Assembly (NCBI RefSeq): GCF_021729885.1
Contig: NZ_CP063401.1
Coordinates: 1,612,001-1,676,000 of the forward strand
DNA length: 64,000 nt
DNA from: Devosia sp. SL43
GTDB taxonomy: Bacteria > Pseudomonadota > Alphaproteobacteria > Rhizobiales > Devosiaceae
Direction of reading: 5' to 3'
Numbering within the stretch: position 1 is the stretch's first letter; every line of letters starts with the position of its first letter. This document shows positions 1-8,178 of this stretch, one piece after another. The notes under the pieces are model-generated. The model was not told the origin of the DNA, ran no database searches, and was given only the letters and a program-made list of their open reading frames with translations. Made by a program: the position numbers and the translations under genes.

Positions 1-1
1 C

Positions 2-781
2 TTCAACCAGTATGAGCGCATCGACAGCTACTTCTTCGGCCTGCCCTTCCGCTCCACCGGCCTGCCGCAGGGCGAAGAGCTGGAAATCCTCAATTCCGTC
101 AAGGATCTGCTGCCGCCGTCGGTGTTCACCGAGCCCTATACCAATCCGGTCAGTGGCGATCCGGGCAAGCTGCGCGAAAACCTGCGCAAGGCCCTGACCC
201 TTTTCAACGAGGCCGGCTACACCCTCGACGGCACCCGCCTCGTCGATGCCAATGGCAACCAGTTCAGCTTCGAAATCCTGCTCAATGGCCCCACCATAGA
301 GCCCGTGGCGCAGAACCTCGTCACCAACCTCGCCCAGATCGGCGTGGCGGTAACGATACGCTCGGTCGACAGCCCGCAATATATCAACCGAGCCCGCTCG
401 TTCGACTTTGACGTGATCTATAGCGGCTGGGGCCAGTCCTTCTCCCCCGGCAACGAGCAGCGCTACTTCTTTGGCTCATCCACCGCCAACGAAGAGGGCT
501 CGCAGAACTATGCCGGTATCGCCGATCCCGGCGTCGACGCGCTCATCGAAAAGCTGATCAACGCCGACGACCGCGCCACGCAGGAGGCCACCGTCATGGC
601 CCTCGACCGCGTGCTGCTGCACCACCACTACGTGGTCCCCAGCTATACCCTGCGCAATTCCCGCATCGCCCGCTGGGACCGCTTCAGCCACCCCGATCCC
701 CTGCCCGAATTCGGCTCGGCGTTCCCGACGATCTGGTGGTGGGACGAGGCGAAGGCGGCAAAGACAGGCGGCGTGCAGTAA
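2..781 (+). CDS. ABC transporter substrate-binding protein, family 5 (partial, C-terminal part)
   Basis: This is the C-terminal 259 residues of a family-5 (Opp/Dpp-type) extracellular solute-binding protein; the gene starts left of the window. The frame is open from base 2. Family features include PPSVFTEPY, a helix region with LRKALTLFNEAGYTLDG, and the segment FDFDVIYSGWGQSFSPGNEQ, where these proteins close the ligand-binding lobe. It would work in the periplasm, handing a peptide, opine or small oligomer to a membrane importer. Its partner permeases are not visible. A strong rho-independent terminator follows 25 bases after the stop, so this is the last gene of its operon. The class is sure; the substrate cannot be named. 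Confidence 0.9.
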   Translation, partial: FNQYERIDSYFFGLPFRSTGLPQGEELEILNSVKDLLPPSVFTEPYTNPVSGDPGKLRENLRKALTLFNEAGYTLDGTRLVDANGNQFSFEILLNGPTIEPVAQNLVTNLAQIGVAVTIRSVDSPQYINRARSFDFDVIYSGWGQSFSPGNEQRYFFGSSTANEEGSQNYAGIADPGVDALIEKLINADDRATQEATVMALDRVLLHHHYVVPSYTLRNSRIARWDRFSHPDPLPEFGSAFPTIWWWDEAKAAKTGGVQ

Positions 782-805
782 CCTTTCGCCACACCGAACG
801 AATAG

Positions 806-841
806 CTCCCCGGATGCAGCCACGCACCGGGGAGTTTTTTT
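806..841 (+). terminator. Rho-independent terminator overlapping the next gene's ribosome-binding site
   Basis: Arms CTCCCCGG (806-813) and CCGGGGAG (827-834) form a perfect 8-bp stem with a 13-base loop, followed by seven T residues (835-841). It ends the substrate-binding-protein operon. The next start codon lies at 843, so the 3' arm GGGGAG is also the only Shine-Dalgarno-like sequence for that gene. Confidence 0.85.
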
Positions 842-842
842 C

Positions 843-1541
843 ATGTCACGCACCGCGACAGTTCTGGCCGGATTTATCCTCGTAGCGTCAACCGGCGGCA
901 TCATATCCGCGACGGCGGAACAACGCTCGCCTGTCGTGGTCGAACTCTTCACCAGCCAGGGCTGTTCCTCCTGCCCGCCAGCCAATGCCAATCTCATCAC
1001 GCTCAGCCAGCGGCCTGACGTGCTGGTGCTGAGCTTCGCAGTGACCTATTGGGATCGCCTGGGCTGGAAGGATACGTTCGGCAAACCGGAATTCACCGAG
1101 CGACAAGTCATCTACGAACCGGCCCTTGAGCAGTTCGGACCCTACACCCCACAGATGGTGGTCAACGGCAGCACGACCGCCGTCGGCAACCGTCTCGAAG
1201 ACGTCGAAGCCCTCATCGCCAGCGCCGCGCCTTTGCCCGGTCCGGCGCTCGACCTGGGAACCGCCATCCTCTCCATCGCAGCCGGCAACGCCCCGGCGTC
1301 AGGCGCAGATATCTGGCGCGTCACCTATGACCCCCGCACGGTTGAAGTCCCGATCGGCCGCGGCGAGAATACAGGACGGACTCTGGCCCATACCCACGTC
1401 GTACATGCGCTGGAAAATCTGGGAAACTGGACCGGGACCGCGTTGGATCTCCCGGTATTGCCGGTGCCGAACGGGTTCAAGACGGCAATCCTGGTGCAGG
1501 AAAGGAACGGCGGCCCGATCCTGGCAGCGGTGACGAACTGA
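843..1541 (+). CDS. DUF1223 secreted thioredoxin-like protein
   Basis: A 232-residue protein with an N-terminal signal peptide (about residues 1-25, ending near SATAEQ) and a DUF1223 domain. The family signature is FTSQGCSSCPP, with a CxxC pair at C41 and C44 placed as in thioredoxin-fold proteins. DUF1223 proteins are common in alphaproteobacteria and their function is not established; a periplasmic thiol or redox role is an inference from the CxxC and the fold. The ATG at 843 lies two bases after the T-run of the upstream terminator, and its SD-like GGGGAG is that terminator's 3' arm. The gene converges on tamB with 29 bases between them. Confidence 0.85.
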   Translation: MSRTATVLAGFILVASTGGIISATAEQRSPVVVELFTSQGCSSCPPANANLITLSQRPDVLVLSFAVTYWDRLGWKDTFGKPEFTERQVIYEPALEQFGPYTPQMVVNGSTTAVGNRLEDVEALIASAAPLPGPALDLGTAILSIAAGNAPASGADIWRVTYDPRTVEVPIGRGENTGRTLAHTHVVHALENLGNWTGTALDLPVLPVPNGFKTAILVQERNGGPILAAVTN

Positions 1542-1570
1542 GTGGCAATGGCGAGCAGCGCCCCGCGCCT

Positions 1571-4500
1571 TTAGTAGTCCCGCTCGTAAAACACGCCCAG
1601 GCTTGAATTCCCGTCCTGCCCGGCCGCGCCCGTGACCTTGAGATCGTCAGTCACATCGAGATTGATCGTCACCTTGCTCTGCCCGCCGGCGCCGGCCTGC
1701 ACGCCCAGATAGACATTGTCCTGGATATAGGTCCCAGCCTGCACCGCGACATTGCCCTGGTCGTCGGTGACGATGTCGAGATCGTCCAGCCCTGCCGCGC
1801 CGCGCAGGCTGTCCACCAGCCCGTTACCGCCGCCACCGACCAGCTCGGCGGCAGCACCCGCCAGCTTGGCCAGCTGCAGCGGCGATAGCTCGCCCATCGA
1901 TTTCTTGAAGATCAGCCGGCTCAGGACCTCGTCCTGCGGCAGCATTGGCGCCGACGTGAAACTCACGTCGATATCCGACGCCCGGCCCGACACCGTCACA
2001 AACACCGTGATGCCCTCGCCCTCGGTGCGCGCCACGAAGTTCAGGAACGGGTCGAGATCGCCCACTAGCGTCACGGTGCCGCTTTCAAAGGTCACTCGCT
2101 GCCCCAGGATCGCCAGCCGCCCGCGATTGAGCGAGAAGCCGCCCACCGGCTGGATATTGCCGATCGGCCCGGTTAGCCGCACTGACCCGCCAACCTCTGC
2201 ATCGAGCCCGCGGCCACGGATGAATATCTGGTTCGGCGCGTTCACATTGATATCGAGCAGCAACCCGGCGGACCGCGTCTGCGGCACCGGCGCCCCGGAT
2301 TCGTCGATCCGCGCCCGCGCCAGCGTCTGCTCCACTGCGGGGGGCGTCCTAATATGCTCGACGTCGATCAACTCCGCCCCGCCGCCAAAATTCTCCGGCA
2401 CGGTGATATTGGCTTCCTCGACCAGCACATTGCCGCTGAGCAGCGGCGAGCCAGTCAGATTGCCGGTCAGCGCCAGATTACCCGACACCGTCGCGACGAA
2501 TAGGTTGCCATCGGCATAGCGCGCCGAGTTGAGCGCCACCTGCACATTGGCCGGAATGCCGCCACTGAGGCCCACGGTGCCCGAAGCCGAAACCGAGCCA
2601 CCAGTAGCCAGGTTGGCTGAAAGGCTGTCGATGACCAGATTGCTGCCATTGAGACTCGCCGAACCAGTGATCGCCTGAAGCCGCAGATTGAGTTCCGGAT
2701 CGATATAGCCTGCGCCGCTGGTCGACACGCGTCCGCCAAACTGCGGACTACTGATGCTACCGCTGACGCGGGCATCAAGGTTCACCGTGCCGCTCAGCTG
2801 GCCGCCGCGATCGCTGACAAACCGGTTACCCAGCGCCAGCGGCGCCGATCCTGTCACCGCCACATTGAGACCGCTACCGGCAAGTGGTACCGTGCCCGAC
2901 CCACGCAGCGTCAGCCCGCCCGACCCGTTGGCCGTCATCTCCGCCAGCGTCACCGTGCCATTGCGATAGCTGCCGCTGGCATTGACACCCAGCGGCGCAA
3001 TCCCGAGTTCGTCGATCGCCCGCGCATTGATGCCCTGCGCCTGCGCCGTAAACGTTACCTGCGGATCGCTGCCCGTACCCGATATCGTCGCCTGCCCGCT
3101 CAAAGTCCCCGCCAGGCCCAGCTCTGGCGCCACGGCATTGGCGATCGACAGCGGCAAGGCATTGATATCGAGCGCGATGTTGAGCGCCTCGCCCGCTGAC
3201 CCGCCAGCCGTTATCGAGCCCGAGCCCACATCGAAGCGCACGGCATCCAGGGCCACGTTCGAACCCGCCACCTGCAACACCGTCGGCTGCGCCAACCGCG
3301 CCGACAACTGGCCCTGCACCAGTTGCGCACGATCGAGTGCCAGGCGGTAGCCGTCATCCACCGGCGTCAGCGAGCCGGCCACATCCACATCAGTTCCAGT
3401 CGCCAGGGCGGCCTGGGCATCGAACACCGTCGTGGTGCCGCTCTGGGTTGCCCGCGCCGACAGCGTCCGGATGTCCACGCCCGCTGCAGCCACATTGGTC
3501 GCGTTCACCGACCCGTCGACAACAGGCACACCGAACAGATCGCTGATCGTGGCGCTGATGTCGGCTGCGCCAACCCTGATATCGTTCACCGCCAGCCCGC
3601 TGACGTCGCCACGCACACTGGCGCTCTGCGTCGCGCCATCCGGCGCCAGCGTCACCTCGGCATTAACAGCACCTTCGGCCTCCAGTAATGTCAGGGCCGC
3701 CGGCACCGACACATCTGGCGAGACCACCGTGAGATTGCCGTTGATCAGGCCAGTCAGCAACGTCCGCGTTAGCCCGCCCGTCACCCGCGTCCCGGCCGCC
3801 TGGAAGTCGATATCGACCAGAGCCTGTTCGCTCGGCGTGACGCTCACATCCACCGCCAGCGTCGTCCGGAACCCGTCCAGCGCCGCCGCACCGCTGATAT
3901 TACCGTCGAGCCGATCGACATCGTACCGGCCATCGAAGCTGATCATCGCCTCGCGCAGTGAACGGCCAGCCAGCTCACCGACCGGCACCGTCGCATCGAG
4001 ATCAAGGTCGACCACATTGTCGGCGCCCTTGGCCGTCCCGACCACCTTGAGCGCACCGCTGGCCTCGTCGGACAGCAGCGCCAGATCGCTCAGGTCGAGG
4101 TTGAAGGTGAAATCGGCCAGCGCATTGGAGTAGGTGCCATCGGCCAGCACCTGCAGCTGTTGGTTCTCGATGCGGAAATCGTCCGCCGTTAGCCCATTGG
4201 CGTCGCGTGCCACACGACCGTTGAGCGCCACGGTGCCCGCCAGCAGCCCGTCGGCCACCTCATCATCGATGCTGAGATTGGTCCCGGTCCCGTCCAGCGT
4301 CAGGTCGAACCCGCCCGTCAGCGGCATGATCGAGCCCGTCGCGCTGAGCGTCAGCCTGCCATCGAGGTCGCGCCCGGCAACGCCAGAGAATGGCGAAATG
4401 CTCGAGGTCTCAAGCCCGATATTGCCGTTGAAATCGAGGCCGTCCAACTGCCCGGACAGCGCTGCGGTCAGTGCCTGCCCCACCACGCGCAGTTCGGCCA

Positions 4501-5905
4501 GTTGTACTGGCTTGCCGGCCTCGTAAAGCCCGGCAATACCGATGCCGATTTCATCACCCAGCGCCGCTTTCACCTCTTCCGCAGCGGTAATGCCGCTGAT
4601 GGCGCCATCGCCATTGAAGGTCAGCATGCGCGCCGCGGGATCGTCGAGCGCAGTAGCGACGCCACCCAGCGTCAGGGCGATCGTCTCGGCCGCCAGTCCG
4701 GGCTGTTCGAAGCCGACGACATCGACATTTGCCGACCATGCCTTGCCCGTATTGGGTTCGGTTGCCGCGACCGGGCCGCCAAAGTCGACCGTCACCTGCG
4801 CCGAACCCACCTTGGTGGCGCTACCGGCCACCGGCAGGATCACCTGCCCACCTGCGGGATCGTTGACTACGGCGTTGAGATTGAGCTGGCTGAGGAAATT
4901 GTCTGCCGTCGTCTCGGCCGAAGCCTCGAGCGACAGTTGGCCACCGCTGAGCCTGAGCCCGCTGATCGACAGCCCGCCTGCTGATCGCACCAGCGCATTG
5001 GCCGTCAGCGACGTTTCCGCGCCGAAGAACGGCCGATAGGGTTCGGCGATCAGCGTCGACAATGGCCCGCGCAGATCGGCGGCGACCGCGAAGCCCTCCG
5101 CCTGCTGCTGGATCGTCGCGACACCGCTCAGTGCCGTCTGTTGATTGGCCTGCAGCACCAGCTCGGTCCGCAGGTCGGCCACCGGCCCCTGCCCGGTCAG
5201 GCTCAGCGTCACCGCCGGGCGGTTCTCGATATTGAGCAGGTTGGCGATCACGCCATTCTCGGGCTCCACCAGCGACAGGCCGAGATCGACGGCGTTGTCG
5301 GCCTTGGTATAGGCGACGTCGAGATCGAGCGTACCACCCGGCCCATCAAGCCTGATGATGTCGAGATTAGTGGTGAGGTTGCCACCTTCGAGCTGGAAGG
5401 CGCCGGCCAACGAAATCTCCGAACCCAGCCCAAACACATTCTCGCCGAATGTCACCTTGGGGACGGCAAGCTCCTGCAGCACGATGGCCACCGGAAACTC
5501 GGGGATCGCCAAGCCACCGGCTTCAGGCGCCGGCAGATCGACCGCAGCCTCGGCAGGCACCGCATTGCGGATATAGTCGATCGAATCGGCCTTGATCGAC
5601 CTGACGTCCAGCTTGCCGAGGAACAGGGCCGCCTGGTTCCAGCTGAGCTGCGCATTGTTGACGCGCAGCCACACGCCTTCGGTGTCCGAAATGGTAATCT
5701 CGCGCACCGACACATCCGAGCCGAGCACACCGTCAATGTTGCTGAGCCGGATCTGCCGTTCCGGCGTCGATAGCCGGTCCTGCACGAAGTTGGTCAGCCA
5801 GTCCTTCTGCTCTTCATTGCTCATTGTGAGCACGTCCTGCGCCACGATCGCGGCGGGAACGGCGAGGCCACCAGCAACAAGGGCGATGACAAGGAAACGC
5901 CGCAT
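1571..5905 (-). CDS. tamB: Translocation and assembly module protein TamB
   Basis: At 1444 residues this has the usual size of alphaproteobacterial TamB (DUF490/AsmA-like). It begins with an uncleaved signal-anchor (MRRFLVIALVAGGLAVPAA). A very long region of short beta-strand repeats rich in G, S, T, D and L follows; in TamB these form a hydrophobic groove spanning the periplasm. The C-terminal TamB domain is clear (GRLAILGQRVTFESGTVTLVGDLDPFLNF) and the protein ends with the typical LGVFYERDY. TamB works with the outer-membrane partner TamA in autotransporter or phospholipid transport to the outer membrane. Its ATG overlaps the tamA stop (TGATG), indicating translational coupling. No unusual features. 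Confidence 0.95.
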   Translation of the reverse strand: MRRFLVIALVAGGLAVPAAIVAQDVLTMSNEEQKDWLTNFVQDRLSTPERQIRLSNIDGVLGSDVSVREITISDTEGVWLRVNNAQLSWNQAALFLGKLDVRSIKADSIDYIRNAVPAEAAVDLPAPEAGGLAIPEFPVAIVLQELAVPKVTFGENVFGLGSEISLAGAFQLEGGNLTTNLDIIRLDGPGGTLDLDVAYTKADNAVDLGLSLVEPENGVIANLLNIENRPAVTLSLTGQGPVADLRTELVLQANQQTALSGVATIQQQAEGFAVAADLRGPLSTLIAEPYRPFFGAETSLTANALVRSAGGLSISGLRLSGGQLSLEASAETTADNFLSQLNLNAVVNDPAGGQVILPVAGSATKVGSAQVTVDFGGPVAATEPNTGKAWSANVDVVGFEQPGLAAETIALTLGGVATALDDPAARMLTFNGDGAISGITAAEEVKAALGDEIGIGIAGLYEAGKPVQLAELRVVGQALTAALSGQLDGLDFNGNIGLETSSISPFSGVAGRDLDGRLTLSATGSIMPLTGGFDLTLDGTGTNLSIDDEVADGLLAGTVALNGRVARDANGLTADDFRIENQQLQVLADGTYSNALADFTFNLDLSDLALLSDEASGALKVVGTAKGADNVVDLDLDATVPVGELAGRSLREAMISFDGRYDVDRLDGNISGAAALDGFRTTLAVDVSVTPSEQALVDIDFQAAGTRVTGGLTRTLLTGLINGNLTVVSPDVSVPAALTLLEAEGAVNAEVTLAPDGATQSASVRGDVSGLAVNDIRVGAADISATISDLFGVPVVDGSVNATNVAAAGVDIRTLSARATQSGTTTVFDAQAALATGTDVDVAGSLTPVDDGYRLALDRAQLVQGQLSARLAQPTVLQVAGSNVALDAVRFDVGSGSITAGGSAGEALNIALDINALPLSIANAVAPELGLAGTLSGQATISGTGSDPQVTFTAQAQGINARAIDELGIAPLGVNASGSYRNGTVTLAEMTANGSGGLTLRGSGTVPLAGSGLNVAVTGSAPLALGNRFVSDRGGQLSGTVNLDARVSGSISSPQFGGRVSTSGAGYIDPELNLRLQAITGSASLNGSNLVIDSLSANLATGGSVSASGTVGLSGGIPANVQVALNSARYADGNLFVATVSGNLALTGNLTGSPLLSGNVLVEEANITVPENFGGGAELIDVEHIRTPPAVEQTLARARIDESGAPVPQTRSAGLLLDINVNAPNQIFIRGRGLDAEVGGSVRLTGPIGNIQPVGGFSLNRGRLAILGQRVTFESGTVTLVGDLDPFLNFVARTEGEGITVFVTVSGRASDIDVSFTSAPMLPQDEVLSRLIFKKSMGELSPLQLAKLAGAAAELVGGGGNGLVDSLRGAAGLDDLDIVTDDQGNVAVQAGTYIQDNVYLGVQAGAGGQSKVTINLDVTDDLKVTGAAGQDGNSSLGVFYERDY

Positions 5906-7776
5906 CAGAATGCCTGCCCGATGCCAACATAGATGGCGTAGTCCGGATCGCCTGCCTTCTTGTTGAGCGGCAGCGCCACGTCCAGCCGCAACGGCCCCAA
6001 CCCGGTATAGTAGCGCAAGCCCACACCGGCGCCGATGCGCAGGTCGTCGAGCCCGGGGAAGGTATCTGCGGCTACGTAGCCGCCGTCGACAAAGCCAACC
6101 ACGCCAATGCTCTCGGTCACCTTGACCCGCGCTTCGAGCGAGGCTTCGAGCAGATAGCGCCCACCGGTTACATTGCCCATGCCGTCATCGACACCAATGG
6201 ACTTATAGGCATAGCCGCGCACCGAGCCGCCACCGCCGGCAAAGAACAGCTTGTCCGGCGGAATCTCCGCCAGGCTCGGGCCGATCAGTGCCCCGGCCTT
6301 GACCCTCGCGGCCAGCACGAACGGATCGTCCTCGCCAAAGCCGAAATAGGTGCGGCCCTCGACGGTGATCCGTCCGCCGGCATTGCCATAGCTGAACTCG
6401 TAGAACGGCTCGATATCGCCCTGCAGGTACCAGCCCGATGTCGCGTCGACCTTGTCGTCGCGGAAATCCAGCGTCGCCCCGGCATAGAGCCCGGCCGTGG
6501 CAAAGTCGCGCGTCCCGAACGTATCGTCGAACCGGTTGCGCTCGAATGTGGCGCCACCTTCAAACGTGATCTGGTCGGAGAAGAAATGGGTCAGCCCCAG
6601 CTTTCCGGCGGCCGAAGTCTCGGTATAGTTCGGATAGACCGTCCGCTCGGCCGATATCGCGGCGACCAGGTCGGTATCGGGGGTAAACACGCCCGGCTTG
6701 GTAAAGGTGCCGCCGAAGAAATAGTCGAACTGCGCCGTGTCGAGCGGCCAGGCAATGCTGGCCACGCGCGCATCGAGCCGCAATCGCTCGGCCTGACCGA
6801 ACAGATTGCGCCAGAGGTGATAGGCCTCAAGCCCCAGGCCATCCACCGTCGAATAGGTGGCGCCAAAGCCGAAGCGCGCGCCGGGCAGCTCCTGCACGAT
6901 CAGATCATAGGGCAGGAGCCCGTCCGTGCCGATGAATTCGGCCGCTTCCAGCCGCGCCGCGCGGAACACTTCGAGCCGATCGAGCCGCTTCTGCGCCAGC
7001 GCCAGCTCATCGGGATCATATTCTTCACCCGGAGTCAGTCCGGTCTGTCGCCGCACAAATTCGGGGTCCATGCGTTCGGTGCCAGTGACGGTGACGTCGC
7101 CAAACGCCGCCTTCACGCCCGGATTGACCGTGAGGGTCACATCCACCGTATTGGTCGCGTGATCGGCCACCACATCGCGACCCACGATCGCAGCCTTGGC
7201 ATAGCCAAGCTGTCGCCAGGCCTCCAGCGACAGCGTTTCAGCGGCCAGAATCACGCTGGATTTGGCAATCTCGCCGGAGCCGAAGCCGCGCAGAGCCGGC
7301 GGCTCGACATAGTCGAACGGGTCATTGGTCAGCGGCGCCTGGTTGACGATGGTGACTGAGCTGAAGCGGAACAGCGGACCCGGATCGACCACGATGGCCA
7401 CATCCACCGGATCGGGCAGGTTGACGTCAGGCGCCAGGTTGGCCGCCTCCACCCCGCCAACACGAATGCTCACCGTCCCGCCATAATAGCCTTCGTTGTA
7501 GAGGGCCGCGACGATGCGCCGGTAGTCGCCGCGCGCCTTGGCGAGCAGCCCCGCCGCGCCCGAGGCCGGCTCGGCCTCATCGGCCACCAGCGACGATGCA
7601 TTGCGCACCACGCTATCCAGCGCGCCGGTCGCATTGACCACGACCGTCATGACGTAGGGCTGCGGATCGGCGATGACGGCGTCGGCATCCGCCGCGCTCT
7701 GATCCTCGAACAGCTTGAGGCCAAAAATTTCAAACGCGGAAACGGGCGCGGCGACCATGCTGGCCGCAACGCACAA
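5905..7776 (-). CDS. tamA: Outer-membrane assembly protein TamA (BamA/Omp85 family)
   Basis: A 623-residue Omp85 protein. After a signal peptide (ending near APVSA) come POTRA domains, for example the segment KRLDRLEVFRAARLEA, then a C-terminal 16-strand barrel. The barrel holds the conserved FFAGGGGSVRGYAYKS (VRGY motif of strand/loop 6) and ends GPLRLDVALPL...YAIYVGIGQAF with the terminal phenylalanine that BamA-type insertion expects. It partners TamB, encoded immediately downstream with overlapping stop and start. The N-terminus is uncertain: the annotated start is a TTG without a convincing Shine-Dalgarno, and the signal peptide would be longer if translation began at an upstream in-frame CTG or ATT codon. 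Confidence 0.93.
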   Translation of the reverse strand: MCVAASMVAAPVSAFEIFGLKLFEDQSAADADAVIADPQPYVMTVVVNATGALDSVVRNASSLVADEAEPASGAAGLLAKARGDYRRIVAALYNEGYYGGTVSIRVGGVEAANLAPDVNLPDPVDVAIVVDPGPLFRFSSVTIVNQAPLTNDPFDYVEPPALRGFGSGEIAKSSVILAAETLSLEAWRQLGYAKAAIVGRDVVADHATNTVDVTLTVNPGVKAAFGDVTVTGTERMDPEFVRRQTGLTPGEEYDPDELALAQKRLDRLEVFRAARLEAAEFIGTDGLLPYDLIVQELPGARFGFGATYSTVDGLGLEAYHLWRNLFGQAERLRLDARVASIAWPLDTAQFDYFFGGTFTKPGVFTPDTDLVAAISAERTVYPNYTETSAAGKLGLTHFFSDQITFEGGATFERNRFDDTFGTRDFATAGLYAGATLDFRDDKVDATSGWYLQGDIEPFYEFSYGNAGGRITVEGRTYFGFGEDDPFVLAARVKAGALIGPSLAEIPPDKLFFAGGGGSVRGYAYKSIGVDDGMGNVTGGRYLLEASLEARVKVTESIGVVGFVDGGYVAADTFPGLDDLRIGAGVGLRYYTGLGPLRLDVALPLNKKAGDPDYAIYVGIGQAF

Positions 7777-8038
7777 GGCGCAAATACTCGATACCAGACG
7801 CGCTGTATGCAGTGGACCAATCCCGCCCGTTACGCTTCAACCACTTAGGCAGAAGCATAGTTTGCCCCTACGGCGCGAAGATTCCGTTAATCATCCCGCC
7901 GGACTGCGCTGACGCTGCACGCCTGCCCAACAGGCGTTCACTTCATGGCGAGTTTAGGGCTACCAGGAGGCAGTGAACACCCTTGGGACGAATTTGCTCC
8001 AAATTGCAGGGAAGATCGTGGCCGATGGGGCACAGGTT
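7777..8038. other. Intergenic region upstream of tamA
   Basis: No gene is supported here. The stretch is the promoter side of tamA (minus strand) and leads into the palindromic repeat at 8039-8168. I see only a minor hairpin (GCCTG/CAGGC near 7920-7935). I cannot assign -35/-10 boxes with confidence. Confidence 0.5.
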
Positions 8039-8168
8039 GCCACGCCCTCGTGGTTCGAGGCTCGCGAAGAGCTCGCACCTCACCATGAGGGCTACTACTA
8101 GATCGATGCAAGAACAGCCCTCATGGTGAGGTGCGCTTCTTCGGCGCCTCGAACCACGAGGGCGTGGC
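8039..8168. repeat. Dispersed palindromic intergenic element, copy 1
   Basis: Two arms of about 53 bases (8039-8093 and 8116-8168) are near-perfect reverse complements around a 22-base centre. The outer tips match exactly: GCCACGCCCTCGTGGTTCGA and its complement. The inner parts of the arms differ (CTCGCGAAGAGCTCG on one side, GCTTCTTCGGCG on the other), which gives the element an orientation. A second copy lies at 60281-60410 in the opposite orientation. It encodes nothing and sits between tamA and macB. It resembles the REP/MITE-like palindromes common in alphaproteobacterial intergenic DNA. Confidence 0.9.
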
Positions 8169-8178
8169 ACAGGTGACT

